Below are positions 25,295 through 34,825 of a stretch of 64,000 nt of DNA, one piece after another. The stretch is from Thiovibrio frasassiensis. Its GTDB lineage: Bacteria; Desulfobacterota; Desulfobulbia; Desulfobulbales; Desulfurivibrionaceae. The stretch lies in assembly GCF_029607905.1 (NCBI RefSeq), contig NZ_JAPHEH010000001.1:2695530-2759529 (forward strand), given 5' to 3'. The notes below the pieces were generated by a model. That model made no database searches, was not told the DNA's origin, and worked only from the letters and a program-made list of their open reading frames with translations. How positions within the stretch are numbered: position 1 is the stretch's first letter; the number at the start of each line of letters is the position of its first letter. A program made the translations under genes and the position numbers.

Positions 25295-27718
25295 TTACCG
25301 CTTGATGTTGATCAGATCCGCAAGCATCTCATCGGTGGTGGTGATGATCTTGGAGTTTGCCTGGAAACCGCGCTGGGTGGTGATCAGCTTGACGAATTCA
25401 GCACCGAGATCCACGTTGGACTGCTCCAGCGAGTTGGGCGAGATGGAACCCAGGCCGTTGGTCTCGGGAGGACCGGTAATGGGCGCGCCGGAAGCGGTGG
25501 TTTCCCGGAAGACATTGCCGCCCTCCTTGCGAAGCCCTGCCAGGTTATTGAAGCTGGCCAGCGCCACCTGGGCTCTTTCCAGAACCTGGCCGTTGGAGTA
25601 ATTGCCGGTGATAACCCCGCCGGTGTCCACGGAAACCGACTGGAGAAAGCCCGCGGCAAATCCGTTTTGATCCTGGAAGATGGTGGTGGAGCTGTTGGCG
25701 TACTGGGTGGTGGAGAGCGCCTCGGTGCTGAAATTGATGGACTCCGTACCGCCGACCCGACTCCCGTCCTCGTTGGTGGTATCAGAGAGAACACTGGTGA
25801 AATCGTCCGTCGCCAGCACAGAGAAAGGTCGGGTTCCCGAAGCCGGAGTCGAAACATCGGTAATGGTCAGCACACTTTGATATCCGGCGGCAGCGACATC
25901 ATCGGCCCGCCGGTCGGTAAGCACCAGCCGACCCGCGGCATCAACGGAGGCCTCGGCATCAAACTGCTCTTCCAGGAAAGAGAGCAAATCCTGCATGGTG
26001 GGAGGATTGTTGGGCGCAGTGAGCGGGGAGCCGAAACTGGTGCCCGCTGTAAAGGCTGCGACAACCGGGGTGCTGTCGCCACGCGTTCCGGTAAAAGTTA
26101 TCACATCCCCGACCACAAGAGCCGATGGTACCCCTTTAGTGTCCCATACGCTGGTCAAGGGGGTGCTAGAGGTGATCGGTGTTGTCCCGCCGGAACTGGT
26201 CACGGCCCGAGCCGGAGAGACCGCCTGCCGTTTCGAGGTGGCGACATTAAAGGTATTGGCAATGAGAGACGTGTCCCCAAAGGGATTTACCCCGGCAGAA
26301 AAATCAAACCTGGTCACGGCCATGCCGCTGGGACCGCCGGTATCGTCGGTCATCTTGATCTTGCCCGCCGCATCGATGGTGCAGGTGCAGCCGAAAGCCG
26401 TATCCATGGCGTCCAGCAGATCCTGGACCTTGCCGCCCGCAGTAAGCGCATAGACGGTAGGAGCAACCACAGCCCCGACATGATTATAGCCGCCGAAGGT
26501 CACATTCGCCGGGGCAGTCACCAAGGTTCCGGCGCTGTCATACACCGTGTTCCACAGGGTTTCCTTGGTGATGGGCGTTGATTGTCCGGCACTGGAATAG
26601 GCGGCACCGTCGGTAACCAGTATCTGCTGGACCTCGGTGGCCTGACCGCTGTAACGGGCGCCGAGATTCAGGGCTACCTGCTGGTTGGTTGCGGCGCCGG
26701 TGAAATTCGCCTCAAACATATAGTACTGCTCCGTATTGCCCAGGAAAAGACGGTTGGTATCCTGGGCCGGATCCACCGCGCCGTCGGGCGGCACGTTCCA
26801 GGCAGAAATGTTACTGATCGCACCGGAGGTGGAAAAATCAATCACCCCATACTGCAGGGCTCCGGCGCCCTTATGATTCAGAAAATTGTAGGCGCTGTCC
26901 GGGGTATAGATGGAGGCCTCGTCATTGGTCCCGTCCAGGGCGCCCGCTGCGTCCCGACCGGTGCTCAGCACCCGCTGGTCTTCACTGGGCTCGCAGGTCA
27001 CCAGATACTCCCACTGGTTATCCTTGGTGGTCCGGTCAAAATAGACGGTAAGATCATGGCTCGCTCCCACGGAGTCATAGACCTTGATGGCGGTCGTATA
27101 CTCGTAGGCATTGGCATCGATGGGCGAAACAGGCACCGGCAAGGAAGGGTTGGTGCCATTCCAGGCGTCATAGAGGCGAAGCTCCGTGGCCTCGTTGTTT
27201 TTCCGGGAATCCACGTTGGCGATAACCTGGATACTGGTGGTTGCAACCGGCGGAGTGGTCTTGCCGATATTGATGTCGCCGATGGTGCCCTGCCGCTCGC
27301 CGGAGGTGGTATCCAGGGTCCAGCCCTGAACAAAGTTGCCGGTGGGGTTGACCAGAAATCCCTCCTTGTCGAAACGGAACTCACCGGCCCGGGTATACAT
27401 ATCCGCCTCGGCACTGCCCGCGGCCCGGAGCATAAAGAAGCCCTGGCCGCCGATGGCCAGATCGGTGGCGGTGGAGGTGGACTCAAACGAGCCCTGGGCA
27501 AAGATGCCGTCGATGGTGGTCATGGTCACACCACGGCCGACCTGGGCCGCGCCCGCGGCGGTGGCGACGGACTGGGAGAGAACGTCCTGAAAGGTGGCCC
27601 GGCTCGATTTGAAGGCGATGGTGTTGACGTTGGAAACGTTATCACCCAAAACGCTCATGGCGTTGCCCATGGTGCTGAGACCACTGATACTTGCGTACAA
27701 CGAACTTGAAACACCCAT
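25295..27718 (-). CDS. flgE: Flagellar hook protein FlgE, second copy (long)
   Basis: An 807-residue hook protein with N-terminal DNVSNVNTIAFKSSRATFQD and C-terminal SNVDLGAEFVKLITTQRGFQ. It is ~180 residues longer than the first copy; the extra length is in the exposed middle domain (~250-650), which contains two similar segments of the type PITKETLWNTVYDSAGT and PITSSTPLTSVWDTKG, suggesting internal duplication. AGGAGG lies six bases before the ATG. Last gene of the fliK-flgD-flgE operon. Confidence 0.92.
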   Translation of the reverse strand: MGVSSSLYASISGLSTMGNAMSVLGDNVSNVNTIAFKSSRATFQDVLSQSVATAAGAAQVGRGVTMTTIDGIFAQGSFESTSTATDLAIGGQGFFMLRAAGSAEADMYTRAGEFRFDKEGFLVNPTGNFVQGWTLDTTSGERQGTIGDINIGKTTPPVATTSIQVIANVDSRKNNEATELRLYDAWNGTNPSLPVPVSPIDANAYEYTTAIKVYDSVGASHDLTVYFDRTTKDNQWEYLVTCEPSEDQRVLSTGRDAAGALDGTNDEASIYTPDSAYNFLNHKGAGALQYGVIDFSTSGAISNISAWNVPPDGAVDPAQDTNRLFLGNTEQYYMFEANFTGAATNQQVALNLGARYSGQATEVQQILVTDGAAYSSAGQSTPITKETLWNTVYDSAGTLVTAPANVTFGGYNHVGAVVAPTVYALTAGGKVQDLLDAMDTAFGCTCTIDAAGKIKMTDDTGGPSGMAVTRFDFSAGVNPFGDTSLIANTFNVATSKRQAVSPARAVTSSGGTTPITSSTPLTSVWDTKGVPSALVVGDVITFTGTRGDSTPVVAAFTAGTSFGSPLTAPNNPPTMQDLLSFLEEQFDAEASVDAAGRLVLTDRRADDVAAAGYQSVLTITDVSTPASGTRPFSVLATDDFTSVLSDTTNEDGSRVGGTESINFSTEALSTTQYANSSTTIFQDQNGFAAGFLQSVSVDTGGVITGNYSNGQVLERAQVALASFNNLAGLRKEGGNVFRETTASGAPITGPPETNGLGSISPNSLEQSNVDLGAEFVKLITTQRGFQANSKIITTTDEMLADLINIKR

Positions 27719-27759
27719 ACTCTACCTCCTGTTTACTTGTTCTGAATTTCTTGCGGGTC

Positions 27760-28428
27760 TCACTTCACCACCAAGATATCTGCCACATTCATGGGGATGG
27801 ATTTATCCACAGTCACCTGGGCCGTGGCGCCATCAAAATTCACGCCGGTAACCGTGCCGGTTGAACGGTAATCCACATCTACTTTCTGCCCCAGAGCATT
27901 GATGGCCACCACATTGTAGGTGTACAATCCATCGGCGACCACGGTGCCGCTGGGGGTGGTCGCATCCCAGGTCAAATCATGGCTCCCGGAGGCGGCATAG
28001 CCGAGTTCAACGGTGTCCGCCATTTTGCCGGCCGCGTCATAAATCTCAATCCTGCAGGATTCGGCGGCATCGGCCAGGATATACTGGGTAGTGGAAACCT
28101 TGCCCTCCACCACGCCCATGGTATTGCCGCCGCCCTGCACCTCTTTGCCGATCAGGGTCAGGAGCTGAAGATTGTTCTGGGACACCTGGTAGCCAAGCAG
28201 TTTCTCCAGGTTATCGGACATCTTCATCGTTGCTTCCATATTGGAAAACTGGGCGAGCTGCGAGGCCATGTCCGTGCTGTCCATGGGCTCCAGAGGATCC
28301 TGATGCTGCATCTGGGTGATGAACAGGGTCATGAAATCGTTACGGTCCAAGGAGCTCTTGCCCACGGTCGTCAAGGCCGTGGCATCCTGGGTGGGGAGCG
28401 TCGAACTAGTGGTTGCTATGGTGGTCAT
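27760..28428 (-). CDS. flgD: Flagellar hook assembly scaffold FlgD
   Basis: A 222-residue hook-capping protein. The N-terminal FMTLFITQMQHQDPLEPMDS and MASQLAQFSNMEA segments are the FlgD signature; a C-terminal Ig/Tudor-like part follows (DLTWDATTPSGTVVADGLYT). It caps the growing hook while FlgE polymerises. Between fliK and flgE in one operon. Confidence 0.95.
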   Translation of the reverse strand: MTTIATTSSTLPTQDATALTTVGKSSLDRNDFMTLFITQMQHQDPLEPMDSTDMASQLAQFSNMEATMKMSDNLEKLLGYQVSQNNLQLLTLIGKEVQGGGNTMGVVEGKVSTTQYILADAAESCRIEIYDAAGKMADTVELGYAASGSHDLTWDATTPSGTVVADGLYTYNVVAINALGQKVDVDYRSTGTVTGVNFDGATAQVTVDKSIPMNVADILVVK

Positions 28429-28448
28429 TGTTTGTTCCTCTTGTATGC

Positions 28449-30236
28449 TTAGGCAAACAGATCAACGCCGTTTTCCCGGCTGTTTTTCGGCTGCGCCCGC
28501 TGGTAGAGAATATCCTCAGGTAGATCCGCCAAGGAAGTCCGCCGCTGGCTTGCCCCCTTTATCAATGAAGCCGCCTGGGACTGCTGCCAGGTTTCGTTGC
28601 TGTCCGTGTCCTTATTTAAAGAGACCATGCATTCGCCAAGGGCAAACCCCTGCTTTTCCATGTTTTCCTTGAACTGCTCCAGGTTGCTTTCCAGCACCTC
28701 TTTCACCCGGGAATTCTCCATGGCAAAAGAAACCGCCACCTGATTGTCACGCACCGTCATCTCAACCTTGACCTCACCCAGCTCCTTGGGATAGAGCTTG
28801 AGAACCAGATGATGTTCCTGATTGCGCAGCCCCTGGAGCACGCCCTGGGAAAGCTGGGCGAAACTTTGCTGCTGGAGGGCCGAAGGGAGATTGGGAATAT
28901 GGACAAACGGCCTGGCCGCCTGGCTTGCAACAGCAGCCGGAGAAACAGCCTCTGTCTTGGCCGATACCCCCCCTTCACTTTGGAAGATGGTGCTGTTTTC
29001 CGAAAAAAGTTCACCGCTGACAGGACCGTTTTTGTTTTCTTTTGCACCCATCGCGTCCCGGCCCATCCCAAGAATAGGCGCGGCGGTTTCCCCTTCAAGG
29101 AGGGGTGCGGCCTCCGCATTTTGCGCGGCAACCAACTCCTCCGCCTGGGCCAATTTTTTCTCCAAAGCCGCAGCCGCCTGACCATTTCCCTGTTGGACCT
29201 TGACCTTGGAAAAGTCCACGCTTTCCATGAGCTTTTCAAAAACAGAAACCAGCGTGCCCTGCACGGCGGAATTAAGGCTCGGGCCCTTGGTTTCAAAACC
29301 GGATTTGGTCAGGACCTCCTGGAGGTCGGTAAGAAATGAAACCGGGTCCGCCTGCAGCCTGTTACCCTTTACCTCTTGAATGGCCTGCGCCAGCATTTCT
29401 TTCAACCGGCTCAAGGTGAGGGTTACCGGCGGCCCGGTCTCCACCAAGCCCTCAACAACCGGGAGCCGCTCCGGCAACAGGGCTCGCTGCAACTGCTGCG
29501 ACACCCCGGCATTGGCAAGAAGATTCTGCAACTCTTCCGCTTCCAAAGAAGTGATATCGGTGATTCCATCGCCAGTCACCGCCTGCAGTTCGGATAAGAA
29601 CTTTTGCAGATCAAGGGTGTTATCCCCACGCACCGCAGCTTCGCTGATCTTGCTTACTTCCGGGACAGGCACGCCAAGGCGCTCGAGAAAGCTCTGGAGG
29701 AGCGGCAGATCGGTTTCCGGCGTGGTCACGGGCACTTGATCCTGCAAGGATTGGAAATGACGGGAAAAAGAGGCAAGAAAATCGGTAAGAGACACCTTGC
29801 CGTCCTGGTTCTTCATTTTGTCAAGGAGCGCGGTCAGCTGGCTTTCATTCATCCCGGCATCCTGGGCGATTTTCTGCAGAAGCTCCGGGTCGGGTACCGG
29901 AAAAGACCATTCACCGACCCCCTGTTTTTGATCACCTGCGGCCTTCTGCAGGTCCTGAACAAACTGACCCAACAGGGCGGCTATCGTGGTTGCTTCCTCA
30001 GGAGCTTCCTTCTGCACCGAAGCGGCGGCAGACTCCTTCCGCTCGGCGGCTGAGTTAGCAGCACCCTTCGCTTTTTGCATGCCGAGGAGATTGCTCTTGC
30101 CCCGACGTTCCGTGGCCATCTTCTTTTCCATATAATCGGAAAAATTCGAGCCGGCCTTCTTGCCGACGGAGCTTTTTACTTCAACCGTCGCCGTTGCCTT
30201 GGAGGCCTGCACAATAGGATTCATGAGTGCGTCCAC
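28449..30236 (-). CDS. fliK: Flagellar hook-length control protein FliK
   Basis: A 595-residue protein with a long low-complexity, Gln/Ala-rich middle and the conserved FliK C-terminal domain at ~470-560 (HHLVLKLYPKELGEVKVEMT, LESNLEQFKENMEKQGF). It measures hook length and switches export substrate. GTG at 30236 is used because GAGGAG lies five bases upstream; the ATG four codons later is too far. First gene after a sigma-54 promoter. Confidence 0.9.
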   Translation of the reverse strand: MDALMNPIVQASKATATVEVKSSVGKKAGSNFSDYMEKKMATERRGKSNLLGMQKAKGAANSAAERKESAAASVQKEAPEEATTIAALLGQFVQDLQKAAGDQKQGVGEWSFPVPDPELLQKIAQDAGMNESQLTALLDKMKNQDGKVSLTDFLASFSRHFQSLQDQVPVTTPETDLPLLQSFLERLGVPVPEVSKISEAAVRGDNTLDLQKFLSELQAVTGDGITDITSLEAEELQNLLANAGVSQQLQRALLPERLPVVEGLVETGPPVTLTLSRLKEMLAQAIQEVKGNRLQADPVSFLTDLQEVLTKSGFETKGPSLNSAVQGTLVSVFEKLMESVDFSKVKVQQGNGQAAAALEKKLAQAEELVAAQNAEAAPLLEGETAAPILGMGRDAMGAKENKNGPVSGELFSENSTIFQSEGGVSAKTEAVSPAAVASQAARPFVHIPNLPSALQQQSFAQLSQGVLQGLRNQEHHLVLKLYPKELGEVKVEMTVRDNQVAVSFAMENSRVKEVLESNLEQFKENMEKQGFALGECMVSLNKDTDSNETWQQSQAASLIKGASQRRTSLADLPEDILYQRAQPKNSRENGVDLFA

Positions 30237-30304
30237 GTAATCTCCTCACTGAAAGATTGATCTTGCCTGCGCGCTCAAAGGGAACGCGCTTGCCAATGAG
30301 ATAT

Positions 30305-30320
30305 AGCAAAAGGTGTGCCA
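30305..30320 (-). promoter_or_regulatory. Sigma-54 promoter of fliK-flgD-flgE
   Basis: On the minus strand TGGCAC, five bases, TTGCT, a full consensus match. -24 GG at 30318-30319, -12 GC at 30306-30307, 70 bases before the fliK GTG. Confidence 0.92.
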
Positions 30321-30612
30321 CGCCGAAAACAACCGGCCGGAAAAACTCTTTTTTAAACCAAAAAACAGTCAGTTAAGACAACAGCCCGGAAAGAGGCTTA
30401 CCCTGATAATGCCCCTTGGGAGAGGCGGGAGAGGAAAAGAATTCCGCCCTGAAAAACGGTTAGAGGGATGCGGGAACTGGGAGAGGAAAGAATTGCCGGG
30501 AATTCGCGGAAATGGGTGCAAGAATACCCTAAAGACAGGGGAATAACTGCTTCACGCAGTTCTCGCGGCGAGGAAAACCCCGGATATAACGAAACCTGGC
30601 TCTAGAGAAAAA

Positions 30613-30652
30613 AAAGTAAAAAAAAGCCCCTCCGGCGCAATGCCGGAAGGGC
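30613..30652 (-). terminator. Intrinsic terminator of the flgB-motE operon
   Basis: Minus strand: GCCCTTCCGGC, short loop, GCCGGAGGGGC (30626-30652), followed by a T-rich tract. It lies 30 bases after the last gene of the flgB operon. Confidence 0.85.
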
Positions 30653-30681
30653 AAAAAAACATCAAAGCGGCCAAAGACTCC

Positions 30682-31176
30682 TCAGGGCAGGCCAAGAAGC
30701 CTGCTCACCCGCACCGCCTTATCCTGAGTAAGCTTAGGGATAATCTTTGCCACCGCCTCAGCCTTCATGGCTCGCAAAATCTCCACCACCTCACCATCCT
30801 CCATCTTGTCAAGCAAGGGAGCCACCTTGGAGGCACTCATGACGCTATAAATCTTGATCAGATTCTTAAACTCCTTGTCCTTGCCCGCACCCGCCCGACC
30901 GAGCTGCCCCTTGAGTTCCTCCTGCAGGGCATTGAGTTGGGTGAACTTCTCATCCACCTCCTTGTTCAGGGCGTTGAGCTCCTTCTCTTTCTCGGCCAAC
31001 GCCTTTTCTTTTGCCGCCAAGGCGTCTTCCCGCTCTTTCAGACTGGCGGAAACGGTGATCTCCTGGGGCGAAAGTTTGACCGGAGTTTTTTGCTCGGTAA
31101 AAGCAGGAATGGAAGCCGCCAAGATCAGCAGCACAATGAGAAATGGTATGAGGTACCTGCGGTGGTGTTTTTTCAT
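30682..31176 (-). CDS. MotE-like flagellar motor chaperone (MgtE-N domain)
   Basis: A 164-residue protein with an N-terminal membrane anchor (~8-27), a charged coiled coil (~45-95, repeated KEKxLAEKEKEL) and a C-terminal MgtE-N-like helical domain (IYSVMSASKVAPLLDKMED, AKIIPKLTQDKAVRVSRLLG). This layout is that of the MotE family, which stabilises MotC in Campylobacter-type motors. Encoded at the end of the fliJ operon as in many deltaproteobacteria. The exact partner here is unknown. Confidence 0.8.
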   Translation of the reverse strand: MKKHHRRYLIPFLIVLLILAASIPAFTEQKTPVKLSPQEITVSASLKEREDALAAKEKALAEKEKELNALNKEVDEKFTQLNALQEELKGQLGRAGAGKDKEFKNLIKIYSVMSASKVAPLLDKMEDGEVVEILRAMKAEAVAKIIPKLTQDKAVRVSRLLGLP

Positions 31177-31213
31177 GATATCATCCGGGGGTTCAATGGC
31201 CCCTCTTCCCTGC

Positions 31214-31663
31214 TCAGTGGAGATTACCCTTGCGGCCGAAACGAAGCACCATCTGCTCGTCCGCCTCGTTCTGCTCTTTCTTCAATGCGGCCTGAAGGTA
31301 TTTTTGATAATCCCGCTCCCTGGCCTTTTCCATCACCTTTTTATCCCGCATCTTGGCAGCCAACTCATCCCTCGCTTGGGCAACTGCTCCCTGCTGGGCC
31401 TCGACCACGCTGGTCCCAGCCTCGATCTCCTCCTCTTTGTGAAAGATCCCTTCCACACGAAGGGCGAAGAGAGGCGCAACCATAGCCCTTTGCTTTTCTT
31501 CTTCAAACTCAGCAATCAATTTCTGCCGCTGCTGCTTCAGCGCGGCAAGCCCCCGCCGGTATTCCTCCAGGCGAGTGATCTCCTTGGCAAGTTTCTGCTG
31601 GGCAAGCTCTTCGAGATTGCGCCGCAAGCCAAGGATCGTTTCAAGCTTGAAATGATACGCCAT
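31214..31663 (-). CDS. fliJ: Flagellar export protein FliJ
   Basis: A 149-residue, nearly all-helical coiled coil (YHFKLETILGLRRNLEE start) typical of FliJ, the stalk inside the FliI ATPase ring. It follows fliI by 12 bases. Assignment rests on the start motif, coiled-coil character and position. Confidence 0.88.
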   Translation of the reverse strand: MAYHFKLETILGLRRNLEELAQQKLAKEITRLEEYRRGLAALKQQRQKLIAEFEEEKQRAMVAPLFALRVEGIFHKEEEIEAGTSVVEAQQGAVAQARDELAAKMRDKKVMEKARERDYQKYLQAALKKEQNEADEQMVLRFGRKGNLH

Positions 31664-31675
31664 GGCACCCTCTCA

Positions 31676-33016
31676 TCATTCGCCCGCACCCGGAACGCTC
31701 TGGCCTTCCGGGGTAAAAATCGCCGCCAGCTGCCGAGCACTCTCCGCAAAGGAAACCTTTTCTTCCACCTGCTGCTTGAGATAGCCATTCAACCGGTCGA
31801 TCATGACAATGGCGTTGTCGATTTTCGGATTGCTGCCCTTGGCATAAGCGCCGATATTGATCAGGTCTTCAGCACGACGGTAGGTGGACATAACCTCCAG
31901 GAATTTATGCGCGGTGCGCACCTGCTCCTTGGGAACCACATCGGTCATACACCGACTGACGCTGCCCATGACCTCGATGGAGGGGTAATGCCCCTGGCTC
32001 GCCAGATCACGACTCAAAATAATATGGCCGTCCACAATGGAGCGCACCGCATCGGCGATGGGCTCGTTCATGTCGTCGCCCTCCACCAGCACCGTGTAGA
32101 TGCCGGTGATACTCCCCTTGCCCATGCAGGTTCCAGCCCGTTCCAGCAACTTGGGGAGCTGCCCGAAAACAGAGGGGGTATAGCCGCGGGAAGTGGGCGG
32201 CTCGCCGATGGCCAGACCAACCTCCCGGCTGGACATGGCAAAACGGGTGACGGAATCCATCATCAGGATCACATCACGGCCCCTATCCCTAAAAAACTCG
32301 GAGATGGCCGTGGCCAGATAGGCCCCGCGCATCCGCACCAGGGGCGGCTGATCCGAGGTAGCCACCACCACGACGGAACGGGCCAGCCCCTCGGGGCCGA
32401 GATCCCGCTCGATAAAATCCTTCAACTCGCGGCCGCGCTCACCGATCAGGGCGATAACGCTGATGTCGGCCGCCGTATGCTTGGCGATCATGCCGAGCAG
32501 GGTACTTTTCCCCACCCCGGAACCGGCAAGAATCCCGATACGCTGCCCCTTACCCAGGGTCAGCAGACCGTTGATCGCCCGCACCCCCACGTCCACCGGC
32601 TCAAAAATCCGCTCCCGTTCCATGGGATTTAAGGGCTCGGCATAGAGGGGATAATAGGACTCAGGCTGGAGCGGCCCCTTGCCGTCCATGGGGTTCCCCA
32701 ACCCGTCAATAACTCGACCCAGCAGGGATTCTGCCACCGGCACCCCGGCCTGGCCGCCGACCAGACGGATGGCGCTGCCCGGTTCAACCCCGCGCATCTC
32801 ACCCAGTGGCATGAGCAGGACCCTGCCCTCCCGAAAGCCAACCACCTCGGCCAGCACCGTGCCTTTACCCTTAAAAACCGAAACCTCGCAGATACTGCCC
32901 ACCGGGATCCCGGGTCCCAGGCTCTCCAAAACCATACCAATGACCTGGTTCACCCGGCCGCCCACACTGACCAGCGAGGTATCCCGCGCAACCTGGAGGC
33001 AGTGGGAAAGATTCAT
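31676..33016 (-). CDS. fliI: Flagellar export ATPase FliI
   Basis: A 446-residue F1-beta-like ATPase powering type III flagellar export. Walker A AGSGVGKSTLLG, Walker B VILMMDSVTRFA, and GEPPTSRGYTPSVF typical of FliI. Start ATG with GGGG about eight bases upstream. In the flgB-fliJ operon. Confidence 0.96.
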   Translation of the reverse strand: MNLSHCLQVARDTSLVSVGGRVNQVIGMVLESLGPGIPVGSICEVSVFKGKGTVLAEVVGFREGRVLLMPLGEMRGVEPGSAIRLVGGQAGVPVAESLLGRVIDGLGNPMDGKGPLQPESYYPLYAEPLNPMERERIFEPVDVGVRAINGLLTLGKGQRIGILAGSGVGKSTLLGMIAKHTAADISVIALIGERGRELKDFIERDLGPEGLARSVVVVATSDQPPLVRMRGAYLATAISEFFRDRGRDVILMMDSVTRFAMSSREVGLAIGEPPTSRGYTPSVFGQLPKLLERAGTCMGKGSITGIYTVLVEGDDMNEPIADAVRSIVDGHIILSRDLASQGHYPSIEVMGSVSRCMTDVVPKEQVRTAHKFLEVMSTYRRAEDLINIGAYAKGSNPKIDNAIVMIDRLNGYLKQQVEEKVSFAESARQLAAIFTPEGQSVPGAGE

Positions 33017-33057
33017 GGAGTCATCCCCAATAAAAGTCTCGGAAAGAGCGCCGACAC

Positions 33058-33804
33058 TTAAGCCCCTTCCCGGTCTGTGATATCCGCAGCCATGGCCGCG
33101 AGAAAGGCCTGCTCAACCGCGGCATAGAGCCTGGCCTTGCTGTTTTCCAAGGTGGCATCGATCTCACCGAAGTCTGTTTTCAAAAAACAGCCGCCCACCG
33201 CAATGTTCGGATCCTCGACAAGCTGGATCCGGTTCTTGCCCTCGATCAGACGGGAATCCTCCAGGCTCGCCTTTTTCAAGCGCAGAAAATCGTCTCCGTG
33301 GAGATGGATCCGCACCGTGGAGTTTTCCACGACAAATTCCATGGCCTGCTTGAGACAGGCCTGGATAACCAGGGGATTCACGGAAACCTCATGATAGACC
33401 AGCCGATCCACCATGGCGGTAATCAGGGCGAGCATGCTTTCCTCATGCTGACGAAGGACGGCTGCCCGTTCTCCCTCCAAGGCACCACACAGCGCGGCAA
33501 GCTCTTCCCGCTGCTGCTCGTACTGGGCCAAACCTGTCGCCTTACCTTCGGCCTCCCCCTTGGCAAGCCCTTCGGCATACGCCTCCTGCCTGAGGGCGTC
33601 CGCCTGATCCCCGGCCTGACGCAGAATTTCCGCGGCTTCTTCCATGGCAATTTCCTGGGGCGACTTTGGCTTCTCAAGCGTCTTGGCTGCGGCACTGCCG
33701 GGCTTGGCCTGCCAGAAATCCTCAAAGGAGAGAAACTCGTCGGTTTCCATGCTTGGCGCCACCTGCACCGCACTCTCCTGCTGCAACTTGATAACCTTAG
33801 ACAA
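33058..33804 (-). CDS. fliH: Flagellar export stator FliH
   Basis: A 248-residue V/F-type ATPase stator homologue that regulates FliI. A GxxxA/E-rich helix (~85-120: EAYAEGLAKGEAEGKATGL) is the FliH signature, and the C-terminal part holds GGCFLKTDFGEIDATLE. TTG at 33802-33804 gives the common MSKVIK-type start, has GAGG six bases upstream, and overlaps the fliG stop by eight bases. Confidence 0.9.
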   Translation of the reverse strand: MSKVIKLQQESAVQVAPSMETDEFLSFEDFWQAKPGSAAAKTLEKPKSPQEIAMEEAAEILRQAGDQADALRQEAYAEGLAKGEAEGKATGLAQYEQQREELAALCGALEGERAAVLRQHEESMLALITAMVDRLVYHEVSVNPLVIQACLKQAMEFVVENSTVRIHLHGDDFLRLKKASLEDSRLIEGKNRIQLVEDPNIAVGGCFLKTDFGEIDATLENSKARLYAAVEQAFLAAMAADITDREGA

Positions 33805-34822
33805 ATTCGTCCTCGCCGCCGCCACCGGTCATCAGCTGGATCTTGCCTTCCTGCTCGAGACGTTTGGCGATCTTGATTATGGCCTGCTGGGCTCCCTCGA
33901 CATCCTTGACCCGGGTCGGGCCCATGATTTCCATGTCTTCCTTGAGCATTTCCACGGCACGGGAAGACATACAGCCAAATATTTTTGTCTTGAGATCTTC
34001 GGAGGCGAGCTTGAGGGCCAGCTTCAGGTCATCGGTGCTGACCTCTTTAAGAACAGCCTGGATACCCCGATCATCGACGGTCAGGAGATCTTCAAAGACA
34101 AACATGAGGCGACGGATTTCATCGGCCAAATTTTCGCGCTGCTCTTCAATCCCTTCAAGAATAGAGGCCTCCAGGCCGCGATCGGCGTTATTCAGGATTT
34201 CCGCCACCGCCTCGACCCCGCCGAGACGCTGGCCCTCCATGCCTTCGACGGAAAGCAGCTCCTCCTGCAGGACCCGATCCACATCGACCAAGATCTCGGG
34301 GCTTACCTTGTCGAGCTCCGCCATGCGCATCATGACTTCCACCTGGATATCCTCATTGAATTCCATGAGGATCTGGGCTGCCTGGGTCGGCTCCAGAACA
34401 GAGAGGACCAGGGCCACGGTCTGGGGATGTTCGTTGCGGAGAAAGTTGACCAGCACCTTGGGCTCGAGCTTACGCGCCTTCTGAAAAAGAGTCAGCTTCC
34501 AATCTGAGCGAATCTCTTCAAGGATCTCACTGGCCTTGTCGCTGGTCATCGCCCGCTTCAAAGCGGCCTCCAGCAGCTCGTTGCCGGAAAGAAAGATATC
34601 GGTATCGCCGCTGTCGCTCTTGAACTCATTGACCAGGGCGGTCAGGTCGTCTTTATCAACCTTGTCGATCCTGGCCATCTGCCGACCGACATGCTTGATA
34701 TCCTCGGGATCGAGCCGCTGGAATACCTGGGCGGCAAAATCCTCGCCCACGGTGAGCAGAAAAACCGCCGCTTTCTCCGGGCCGGTGAGGGATTCACCGG
34801 CCTTTTTTTCAGATTTACTCAT
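33797..34822 (-). CDS. fliG: Flagellar motor switch protein FliG
   Basis: A 341-residue FliG with N domain (TGPEKAAVFLLTVGED), middle domain with the EHPQ motif (NFLRNEHPQTVALVLS) and C-terminal charged torque helix region (MFVFEDLLTVDDRGIQAVL). Rotor component contacting the stator. Tightly packed after fliF. Confidence 0.97.
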   Translation of the reverse strand: MSKSEKKAGESLTGPEKAAVFLLTVGEDFAAQVFQRLDPEDIKHVGRQMARIDKVDKDDLTALVNEFKSDSGDTDIFLSGNELLEAALKRAMTSDKASEILEEIRSDWKLTLFQKARKLEPKVLVNFLRNEHPQTVALVLSVLEPTQAAQILMEFNEDIQVEVMMRMAELDKVSPEILVDVDRVLQEELLSVEGMEGQRLGGVEAVAEILNNADRGLEASILEGIEEQRENLADEIRRLMFVFEDLLTVDDRGIQAVLKEVSTDDLKLALKLASEDLKTKIFGCMSSRAVEMLKEDMEIMGPTRVKDVEGAQQAIIKIAKRLEQEGKIQLMTGGGGEDEFV

Positions 34823-34825
34823 GGA

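Larger units (their letters stand above)
30237..30681. other. Gene-less stretch between fliK and the motE-like gene
   Basis: Contains the fliK sigma-54 promoter and, at the other end, the terminator of the flgB operon. Between them (about 30330-30610) purine-rich sequence with no gene or clear signal. Confidence 0.6.

Noticed and set aside
26582-27709. A 375-codon plus-strand frame opposite the second hook gene
   Set aside because: Gly/Val-rich shadow of the hook gene, with no motif.
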